Assembly (NCBI GenBank): GCA_943914815.1
Contig: CALUDL010000086.1
Span: forward strand, 1-6,786
Direction of reading: 5' to 3'
Length of the DNA stretch: 6,786 bases
From: an uncultured Brevibacterium sp.
Lineage (GTDB): Bacteria > Actinomycetota > Actinomycetes > Actinomycetales > Brevibacteriaceae
This document shows positions 1-5,198 of the stretch, piece after piece. The position numbers and the translations under genes are program-made. Under the pieces are notes generated by a model. That model saw only the letters and a list, made by a program, of their open reading frames with translations. It was not told the DNA's origin and did not search any database. Numbering within the stretch: the first letter of the stretch is position 1; every line of letters starts with the position of its first letter.

Positions 1-815
1 AAGATGCTTTGCGCGCGGTCGTCGCTAATGCAGCCAAACTGGACAAGGCAGAAGGTGTGCGCTGGCTTGAACTCCAGGTGGACCCCACGGGCTACGCAGG
101 CAAAATGGGTGGGATCACGCCTGCCCTCGAGGTCGTCCTCGACGAGGCCCGCAAACAGTCAGACGAAACCTTTGGGGTTGCGATCATCGTTGCGGCCTCA
201 CGTATGAAACACCCGCTGGACGCCCGCACGCTGGCCCGGTTGGCCGCCCGACACGCCGGCGATGGCCCGGGCACTGTGGTTGGCTTTGGATTGTCCAACG
301 ACGAACGCTCGGGCGACACAGCCACCTTCGCCCCCGCCTTTCGCATCGCCAGCAACGCTGGGCTCGCCTCGTTTCCGCACGGCGGTGAGCTCTTAGGCCC
401 TGACCACATTCGCACCACGCTGGACGCCTTGCACCCCACCCGGTTGGGCCACGGAGTGCGCGCAACAGAAGACCCGCAGTTATTAGACGCCCTTGTTTCC
501 CGAGGTGTGGGTCTGGAAGTCTGTCCGTCCTCGAACGCGTCCTTGGGGGTGTACCCCACCGCCGAGGACGTCCCACTTCGCACGTTGGTGCGTGCGGGTG
601 CAAAGGTGGCGCTAGGCGCGGACGACCCACTGATCTTTGGCCCGCGCATCACCGAACAGTACGCAATCGCTCAGCGGATGGGGTTTACCACCTCGGAGTT
701 GGCGCAACTTGCCCGCGACTCCTTCACCATTTCCACGGCACCCCGCCACATCGTCACCCGCGCACACGCCGATATCGACGCGTGGGAAGCGCGAGTGACC
801 GGCCACTCCCACTAG
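1..815 (+). CDS. add: Adenosine deaminase, C-terminal part (5' end outside window)
   Basis: Purine salvage enzyme of the metal-dependent amidohydrolase superfamily, expected to deaminate adenosine (and deoxyadenosine) to inosine in the cytoplasm. The reading frame is open from base 3 (Asp-Ala-Leu...), so the start and the N-terminal HxH metal motif lie upstream and cannot be checked. Counting from that Asp, about 270 residues are visible. The family signatures appear in order: HGGE (His126, Glu129; the mammalian HAGE metal/catalytic motif), RLGHG (His150, the catalytic-base histidine), a CPSSN substrate-pocket segment, and GADDP (Asp207 metal ligand, Asp208). The phrases EVCPSSN...LGVYP and ALGADDPL resemble actinobacterial adenosine deaminases more than the E. 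coli type. It ends TAG 8 bp before the end of convergent murB. A related nucleoside or aminodeoxyfutalosine deaminase cannot be fully excluded, but all visible catalytic residues fit adenosine deaminase. Confidence 0.87.
   Translation, partial: DALRAVVANAAKLDKAEGVRWLELQVDPTGYAGKMGGITPALEVVLDEARKQSDETFGVAIIVAASRMKHPLDARTLARLAARHAGDGPGTVVGFGLSNDERSGDTATFAPAFRIASNAGLASFPHGGELLGPDHIRTTLDALHPTRLGHGVRATEDPQLLDALVSRGVGLEVCPSSNASLGVYPTAEDVPLRTLVRAGAKVALGADDPLIFGPRITEQYAIAQRMGFTTSELAQLARDSFTISTAPRHIVTRAHADIDAWEARVTGHSH
782..812. terminator. Possible hairpin at the convergent add/murB ends
   Basis: GTGGGA (782-787) pairs with TCCCAC (807-812) around a 19-nt interior. Within this region GAGTG (793-797) and CACTC (804-808) can form a competing 5-bp stem with a 6-nt loop. 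It lies over the last codons of add and just past the murB stop, where a shared terminator would be expected because only 8 bp separate the two genes. There is no U-tract on either strand, so an intrinsic terminator is only weakly supported. Confidence 0.25.
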
Positions 816-823
816 TCGGGCCC

Positions 824-1900
824 CTAAATCTGGCACCCCACGAAGTTGGGCTCCGGGTGCATGGTGATGCCGTAGGTCCGGGCCACTCCGTCGCGAATGT
901 GCCGGGCCAGCTCCACAATGTCCTGCGCCCGCGCCTGGCCACGGTTGGTCAATGCAAGCGTGTGCTTGGTGGACAAGGAAGCGCGGTCGTTGAGTGCGAA
1001 TCCTTTTTCGAATCCCGCGTGGTCAATGAGCCACGCCGCCGAGGTCTTGACCACCTTTTCGTCCACCTCACCTGTGGTGGGGTTGCGGACGGGGTAGGTG
1101 GGTGCGCCTTCAGGCACGCGCGGGTCATCAGGTCCGGGGTTGGATGGCAGGATGGGGTTGGTGAAGAAGGAACCGGCAGACCACGTGTCGTGATCCTCAG
1201 AGTTGAGCACCATGCCCTTTGAGGCCCGGAGCTGCAACACTGCTTCACGCACCTGGGCGAGCGGCGCACTTTCACCGATCTCAACTCCCAGGGCCGCAGC
1301 CAACTGCCCGTATCGAACAGGAGCCGACTCCCCCGCCCGTTCAAGCTCAAACTCAACGTCCAGAACGATGTACCGTGGCTGCCCCAGCTTGGCCGCTGAG
1401 GTTTTCAACAGACTGGTGCGGTACCCAAACTCCAGTTCGTCCGGCGCACACTCACGCACCTCGCCGTCCACCCTGTCGAAAAGGGTGACGGAACAGGTCA
1501 GTTCTGCGACCTCGGCGCCGTATGCCCCCACATTCTGCACGGGCGTGGCACCCACAGATCCGGGAATCCCAGACAGGGCCTCTAAACCGCTGAGCCCAGA
1601 ATCAACCGTGTGCTTCACGAATTCGTCCCACGTGACACCCGCCTGTGCACGCACGCGGACATGCTCGTTCTCACCAGGGGTTTCAGTGATGCCCTGGGTG
1701 CGAATCAGGCACACGGGACCGGCGAATCCGTCGTCGCTAATCAGCAGGTTCGATCCGCCAGCAATGAATAAAACGGGCTCGGAGCCAGGCGACAAGGGGT
1801 GTTCAGAACAGAACTGAATGAGCTGGTCGCGGGTGGTGACCGTGGTCAGTTGTGGCGCCGGGCCTCCCACCCGCAACGTGGTCAGTTCAGACAGGTTCAC
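824..1900 (-). CDS. murB: UDP-N-acetylenolpyruvoylglucosamine reductase (MurB)
   Basis: Cytoplasmic FAD enzyme that reduces UDP-GlcNAc-enolpyruvate with NADPH to UDP-N-acetylmuramate, the second committed step of peptidoglycan precursor synthesis. The 358-residue product is slightly longer than the E. coli enzyme (about 342). FAD-domain landmarks are TLRVGGPA (8-15), AGGSNLLISDDGFAG (47-61) and GIPGSVGATPVQNVGAYGAE (111-130). Residues matching the E. coli catalytic set are Arg161 in FGYRTS, Tyr197, Ser244 in SAGSFFTNP (the proton donor) and Glu350 in HPEPNFVG. The Tyr loop and GSFF arrangement mark a type I MurB. The start is GTG at 1900-1898, which overlaps the hadB TGA stop as GTGA; only a weak GAAGG lies about 10 nt upstream, so translational coupling to hadB is likely. 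This start gives the normal MurB N-terminus. It is the last visible gene of the hadA-hadB-murB cluster. Confidence 0.96.
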   Translation of the reverse strand: MNLSELTTLRVGGPAPQLTTVTTRDQLIQFCSEHPLSPGSEPVLFIAGGSNLLISDDGFAGPVCLIRTQGITETPGENEHVRVRAQAGVTWDEFVKHTVDSGLSGLEALSGIPGSVGATPVQNVGAYGAEVAELTCSVTLFDRVDGEVRECAPDELEFGYRTSLLKTSAAKLGQPRYIVLDVEFELERAGESAPVRYGQLAAALGVEIGESAPLAQVREAVLQLRASKGMVLNSEDHDTWSAGSFFTNPILPSNPGPDDPRVPEGAPTYPVRNPTTGEVDEKVVKTSAAWLIDHAGFEKGFALNDRASLSTKHTLALTNRGQARAQDIVELARHIRDGVARTYGITMHPEPNFVGCQI

Positions 1901-2370
1901 TTGATGCGAGCCTTCACCTGTGTGCGACCCAGGACAGCGGTGTCGTCCACTTTGACGTCGATGTCGAAGCGTGCAGTGCCAGCTTCGGCGTCGATTGCGC
2001 CCACGCGAATGGCCGAGGTGAGAGTCGCCGTTGGCTGTTCGGGGCTGCCGGATCCTGCGTCAGGGACCACCACCGGGTTGGTGAAGCGGGTGCGGTAGTC
2101 CAGGATGGCGCCCGGGTCGCCCAGCCAGTCGGTCAGGGGTGTGATAGCGGTGGCCATGGTGAGCATGCCGTGGGCAATCACATTGTCCAGACCCACTTCT
2201 TTTGCGAAGCGTTCGTTCCAGTGGATCGTGTTGAAGTCTCCGGACGCGCCAGCGTATTTCACCAGGTCAGCGCGGGAAAGTTCAATGGTCGCGGTGAGCA
2301 CTTCCTGGCCCACTTCCAGCGTGTTTGTCGAAGTAGCGTCAACCTGGGCGTTGGGGGTGATGTTAGGCAT
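1897..2370 (-). CDS. hadB: MaoC-family (R)-hydratase, HadB-like dehydratase subunit
   Basis: Single hot-dog-fold protein of the MaoC/(R)-specific enoyl hydratase family, 157 residues from the chosen start. The hydratase 2 signature is plain at residues 39-69: YAGASGDFNTIHWNERFAKEVG followed by VIAHGML, with the catalytic pair Asp45 and His50. HadB-type proteins supply the active site of a (3R)-hydroxyacyl-ACP dehydratase in partnership with a HadA/HadC-type subunit, encoded here directly upstream. The ATG at 2370-2368 is preferred over an in-frame TTG at 2388 because AGGAGG (2381-2376) lies 5 nt before it and the TTG has no site. The ATG overlaps the end of hadA by 8 nt, and the TGA overlaps the murB GTG. 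Role in fatty-acid elongation is inferred from family and pairing; in a species without mycolic acids the substrate may be ordinary fatty acyl chains or a beta-oxidation-type intermediate. Confidence 0.88.
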   Translation of the reverse strand: MPNITPNAQVDATSTNTLEVGQEVLTATIELSRADLVKYAGASGDFNTIHWNERFAKEVGLDNVIAHGMLTMATAITPLTDWLGDPGAILDYRTRFTNPVVVPDAGSGSPEQPTATLTSAIRVGAIDAEAGTARFDIDVKVDDTAVLGRTQVKARIK

Positions 2371-2818
2371 CCTCGCCTCCTCGTACAACGATCGTGGACG
2401 TCACGGTCACAACTGGTTCGTCGGTGCGTGCGTCGGTGAGTTCCGTGCGGGTGGTGATCATTGCGTGGCCACCGGCTTCCCGAATTCCGTCGACAAAGCA
2501 CTCAGCGTTCAGCAGGTCACCTGCAACAACGGGGCGGGCATAGGTGAACTGTTCTTGACCGTGAACAACCCGCGAAAAGTCAATGCCCGCTTCCTCTGAA
2601 GCGATGTACAGGGCTTCCGCGCGTTGCGCGATTGTCACAGGGAAGGTGGGTGGTGCTACTTGCGCGCCGTACCCGAGGTCTTTCGCGGCTTGCGCGTCAA
2701 AGTGCGATGGGTGGGTGGCGCCTACTGCGCGCGCGAACTCTGCGATCTTTTCTTGGCCCACTTCAACCGGGTTTTCCAACCGGTAGCTGGACCCTTGGAG
2801 GTCTGTATTCACTGACAT
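2363..2818 (-). CDS. hadA: HadA-like (FAS1-like) dehydratase domain protein
   Basis: Hot-dog-fold protein of 151 residues resembling the MaoC N-terminal/FAS1-like dehydratase domain of mycobacterial HadA and HadC. Recognisable parts are YRLENPVEVGQEKIAEFARAVG (12-33), APPTFPVTIAQRA (55-67) and VHGQEQFTYARPVVAGDLL (85-103). It lacks the Asp...His hydratase signature of its neighbour, as expected for the non-catalytic, substrate-binding partner of a HadAB heterodimer. It is the first gene of the minus-strand cluster and overlaps hadB by 8 nt, which favours balanced expression of the two subunits. The ATG at 2818-2816 has no convincing Shine-Dalgarno, but a -10-like TAGGCT ends 6 nt before it, suggesting a leaderless message. 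The heterodimeric dehydratase role is inferred from family resemblance and gene pairing. Confidence 0.85.
   Translation of the reverse strand: MSVNTDLQGSSYRLENPVEVGQEKIAEFARAVGATHPSHFDAQAAKDLGYGAQVAPPTFPVTIAQRAEALYIASEEAGIDFSRVVHGQEQFTYARPVVAGDLLNAECFVDGIREAGGHAMITTRTELTDARTDEPVVTVTSTIVVRGGEDA
2376..2381 (-). promoter_or_regulatory. hadB ribosome binding site
   Basis: AGGAGG on the minus strand, 5 nt before the ATG at 2370 and inside the last codons of hadA. It decides the hadB start in favour of 2370 rather than the TTG at 2388. Confidence 0.75.
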
Positions 2819-2830
2819 AACTCAAGCCTA
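2819..2830 (-). promoter_or_regulatory. Candidate leaderless promoter of hadA-hadB-murB
   Basis: The minus strand reads TAGGCT (2830-2825, fitting TAnnnT), then six bases (TGAGTT), then the hadA ATG. A start 7 nt past a -10 hexamer would fall on the A of ATG, which is the geometry of leaderless actinobacterial transcripts. The lack of a Shine-Dalgarno before hadA agrees. No good TTGACA-like -35 is seen at 16-18 bp; a TTGAGC lies upstream, but its 22-bp spacing is too long. Confidence 0.5.
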
Positions 2831-2866
2831 TCGTTTCACTTCCACCAGATCAGCTCAATACAGCCA

Positions 2867-2922
2867 AGGGAGGGTGGCTTTAACCACCCGGGTGGGAGTG
2901 AAAGCCACCCGCTTCCCTCCCT
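2867..2922. repeat. Nested GGGTGG/CCACCC palindrome array, probable operator
   Basis: Four alternating half-sites are present: GGGTGG (2872-2877), CCACCC (2884-2889), GGGTGG (2890-2895) and CCACCC (2905-2910). The outer pair extends to a perfect 10-bp inverted repeat, GGGTGGCTTT (2872-2881) with AAAGCCACCC (2901-2910). The centre is a perfect 12-bp palindrome, CCACCCGGGTGG (2884-2895). Further out, AGGGA (2867-2871) can pair with TCCCT (2914-2918) across a 3-nt bulge. Equally, the array reads as two adjacent GGGTGG-Nx-CCACCC dyads with 6 and 9 nt spacers, centred about 19.5 bp apart, close to two helical turns. It lies between divergent genes and upstream of both putative starts, so a DNA operator for a dimeric or tetrameric regulator is more likely than a terminator. 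The regulator is not encoded in the window. Confidence 0.6.
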
Positions 2923-2945
2923 AGTGGAAGCTCCGGGGCCAAAAA

Positions 2946-2951
2946 TACTAT
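2946..2951 (+). promoter_or_regulatory. Candidate -10 box of the acx operon
   Basis: TACTAT fits TAnnnT (4 of 6 to TATAAT) and follows a run of five A. The matching -35 region near 2922-2928 (TAGTGGA) is poor, as for an activator-dependent or regulated promoter. Transcription would start near 2957-2958, leaving a leader of roughly 56 nt. No sigma-54 -24/-12 element was seen. Confidence 0.35.
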
Positions 2952-2964
2952 GACTCACATCACA
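2949..2964. promoter_or_regulatory. CRP/GlxR-like binding site
   Basis: TATGA-CTCACA-TCACA matches 9 of the 10 defined positions of the CRP-family consensus TGTGA-N6-TCACA used by actinobacterial GlxR/Crp proteins. It overlaps the candidate -10 and start point of the acx operon, a placement expected for repression rather than class I or II activation. If the real promoter lies elsewhere the effect could differ. Confidence 0.4.
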
Positions 2965-2988
2965 TGTTGGGCGTGAAGGGATCCAACA
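2965..2988. repeat. Inverted repeat in the putative acx leader
   Basis: TGTTGG (2965-2970) and CCAACA (2983-2988) form a 6-bp dyad with a 12-nt interior, just upstream of the acxA ribosome binding site. It could be a small leader hairpin or a second operator. A 6-bp dyad with this spacing is modest evidence. Confidence 0.3.
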
Positions 2989-3001
2989 GTGACCGACCCT
3001 T

Positions 3002-3008
3002 AAGGAGG
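3002..3008 (+). promoter_or_regulatory. acxA ribosome binding site
   Basis: AAGGAGG lies 5 nt before the ATG at 3014, a near-ideal Shine-Dalgarno that fixes the start of acxA. Confidence 0.8.
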
Positions 3009-3013
3009 AGGGC

Positions 3014-5167
3014 ATGGCTCCTGAATCTACAACCCACGATGTAGAAGTACTCGGCATTGACGCCGGCGGTACGATGACCGACACCTTCTATGTCGATTCC
3101 GATGGAGACTTCGTCGTAGGGAAAGCACAGTCGAATCCTGACGACGAGTCTGTTGCAATTCTCAATTCGTCCGCAGACGCCTTGGCGCCCTGGGGCATCA
3201 CCGATCTCAACGATGCGATCGGCAACCTGGTCACCGGCGTGTACTCGGGTACCGCAATGCTTAACCGTGTTGTGCAGCGAAAAGGTTTGCGCTGTGGACT
3301 GATTGTTAACAAAGGTACGGAAGACCATCACCGGATGGGACGCGCAATTCAGTCACACCTCGGTCTTGCCTACCCTGACCGCATCCACATCAACACCCAC
3401 TGGTACGACCCGCCTCTTGCCAAACGTGAACACACCTACGGCGTGGTTGAGCGTGTCGACATGTTTGGTGACGTGGTGATTCCGTTGCGCGAAGAAAGTG
3501 CGCGTGAAGCAGCTCGTGCGCTCATCGCCGACGATGTCGAAAGTATTGCGATTTCGCTGTTGCACTCGTACAAGAACCCCGACCACGAACGACGTGTACG
3601 CGACATTGTTCTTGAAGAGCTCGAAAAGGCTGGGAAGTCTATTCCTGTTTTTGCCTCAGCCGACTACTATCCTCTGCGCAAAGAGTCCCACAGGACGAAC
3701 ACCACTTTGCTCGAGGCATATGCGGCCGAGCCTTCGCGTAAAACACTGCAGAAGATTTCGGATGCGTTTAAGAACCACGGCGCTAAGTTCGACACGCGTG
3801 TCATGGCAACCCACGGTGGAACGATTTCGTGGAAGGCTAAAGAGCTTGCCCGCACAATCGTTTCTGGTCCCATTGGTGGTGTGATTGGTGCGAAGTACCT
3901 GGGTGAAGTACTCGGGTATGACAACATCGTGTGTTCTGACATCGGAGGCACCAGCTTCGACGTCGCACTTATCACGCGCGGTGAGCTCACCATCAAGAAC
4001 GACCCCGACATGGCACGTCTTGTCTTGTCACTTCCTCTTGTGGGAATGGACTCGGTGGGTGCTGGCGCAGGTTCCATGGTTCGCCTGGACCCATACACCA
4101 AGGCAATCAAGCTGGGGCCAGATTCAGCCGGTTACCGTGTGGGCGTGTGTTGGGCAGACTCGGGAATCGACACCGTCACCGTTTCTGACTGCCACCTTGT
4201 CTTGGGATACCTCAACCCTGACAACTTCTTGGGCGGTCTCATCACGCTCGATGTGGAGCGTGCACGGCAAGCTGTTAAAGAACAGATCGCTGACCCGCTT
4301 GGCCTGTCAGTTGAAGACGCAGCAGCTGGGGTTATCGAGATCCTCGACACCGAACTTCGTGACTACGTGAAGTCGCTGGTTTCTGGAAAGGGATACAACC
4401 CAGAAAGCTTCGTGTGCTTCTCCTACGGTGGGGCCGGACCGGTTCACACCTACGGTTACACGGAAGGGCTGGGTTTCGAGGACACGCTTGTTCCCGCCTG
4501 GGCAGCTGGTTTTTCGGCGTTCGGTTGTGCGTCTGCTGACTTCGCCTACCGTTACGACAAGTCGCTGGACCTCAACATCGATGAAGATGCTCCCGACGAA
4601 GAGAAGGCAAAGAACGCTCAGACGCTCCAAGAAGCGTGGGCTGAACTGACCCAGAACGTGCTCGAAGAGTTCAAGCTCAACGGCTACACGCCTGATCAGG
4701 TCGAGCTGACGCCTGGCTACCGCATGCAGTACCGCGGTCAGCTCAACGACCTTGAGATTGACTCCCCTATTGAAAGCGCTACCAGCGCGGAAGACTGGGA
4801 CAGCTTGGTCGAAGCGTTTAACGACACCTACGGCCACGTATACGCACAGGCGGCAAGGTCCCCAGAGCTTGGTTATTCGGTTACCGGTGCCATCATGCGA
4901 GGGAAAGTGGACATTCCCAAGCCAAAGATCCCGTCCGAAGAACTCGCAGGCCCAGAGCCAGACGAAGACGCCAAGTTGGGCACCCGCCAGTTCTACCGCA
5001 AGAAGCGCTGGGTAGACGCCCAGCTCTACGAGATGGAAAAGCTCCGGCCAGGAAATGAAATCACTGGCCCGGCCATCATCGAATCCGATGCGACTACCTT
5101 CGTGGTTCCAGATGGTTTCTCCACCTATCTGGACAAGCACCGCATCTTCCACCTCAAAGAAGTCTGA
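3014..5167 (+). CDS. acxA: Acetone carboxylase beta subunit (hydantoinase A/HyuA family)
   Basis: ATP-binding subunit of the alpha2beta2gamma2 acetone carboxylase, which converts acetone and bicarbonate to acetoacetate while hydrolysing ATP to AMP and two phosphates. In the characterised Xanthobacter enzyme this subunit phosphorylates both substrates. The product has 717 residues, the length I recall for Xanthobacter AcxA. It carries the HyuA/actin-like phosphate motifs VLGIDAGGTMTDTF (12-25) and CSDIGGTSFDVALI (307-320), plus YSGTAMLNRVVQRKG (77-91), ADYYPLRKESHRTNTT (216-231), THGGTISWKAKELARTIVSGPIGG (266-289), FSYGGAGPVHTYGYTEG (469-485) and YRKKRWVDAQLYEME (661-675). These blocks are much closer to acetone carboxylases than to generic oxoprolinases or hydantoinases. 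There is no signal peptide or membrane segment. acxB follows after 31 nt with its own ribosome binding site, so the two form one operon. Base composition is slightly lower in G+C than the deaminase gene. Confidence 0.93.
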   Translation: MAPESTTHDVEVLGIDAGGTMTDTFYVDSDGDFVVGKAQSNPDDESVAILNSSADALAPWGITDLNDAIGNLVTGVYSGTAMLNRVVQRKGLRCGLIVNKGTEDHHRMGRAIQSHLGLAYPDRIHINTHWYDPPLAKREHTYGVVERVDMFGDVVIPLREESAREAARALIADDVESIAISLLHSYKNPDHERRVRDIVLEELEKAGKSIPVFASADYYPLRKESHRTNTTLLEAYAAEPSRKTLQKISDAFKNHGAKFDTRVMATHGGTISWKAKELARTIVSGPIGGVIGAKYLGEVLGYDNIVCSDIGGTSFDVALITRGELTIKNDPDMARLVLSLPLVGMDSVGAGAGSMVRLDPYTKAIKLGPDSAGYRVGVCWADSGIDTVTVSDCHLVLGYLNPDNFLGGLITLDVERARQAVKEQIADPLGLSVEDAAAGVIEILDTELRDYVKSLVSGKGYNPESFVCFSYGGAGPVHTYGYTEGLGFEDTLVPAWAAGFSAFGCASADFAYRYDKSLDLNIDEDAPDEEKAKNAQTLQEAWAELTQNVLEEFKLNGYTPDQVELTPGYRMQYRGQLNDLEIDSPIESATSAEDWDSLVEAFNDTYGHVYAQAARSPELGYSVTGAIMRGKVDIPKPKIPSEELAGPEPDEDAKLGTRQFYRKKRWVDAQLYEMEKLRPGNEITGPAIIESDATTFVVPDGFSTYLDKHRIFHLKEV

Positions 5168-5183
5168 TCGACAGGCGTAGACC

Positions 5184-5191
5184 AAGGAAGG
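5184..5191 (+). promoter_or_regulatory. acxB ribosome binding site
   Basis: AAGGAAGG lies 7 nt before the ATG at 5199, inside the 31-nt acxA-acxB gap, and supports that start. Confidence 0.7.
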
Positions 5192-5198
5192 ACACGTC

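Noticed and set aside
92..652. Minus-strand open frame (186 codons) opposite add
   Set aside because: Shadow of the deaminase frame, which carries all visible catalytic motifs.
1203..1817. Plus-strand open frame (204 codons) opposite murB
   Set aside because: murB on the minus strand has its catalytic residues throughout this stretch; the plus-strand product is low-complexity Ser/Pro/Arg-rich.
2371..2388. Upstream in-frame TTG start for hadB at 2388
   Set aside because: The ATG at 2370 has AGGAGG at ideal spacing and the TTG has none; the extra six residues are not needed by the family.
1852..2439. Plus-strand open frame (195 codons) opposite hadB
   Set aside because: Antisense to the hydratase signature region and to the had junctions; no own start signal or domain.
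2867..2922. GC-rich inverted repeat read as a transcription terminator
   Set aside because: It lies between divergent gene starts with no gene ending nearby and no U-tract, so an operator or structural role fits better.
2819..3013. Sigma-54 promoter for the acx operon, as in Xanthobacter
   Set aside because: No TGGC-N8-TTGC-type -24/-12 element is visible, and actinobacteria generally lack sigma-54.
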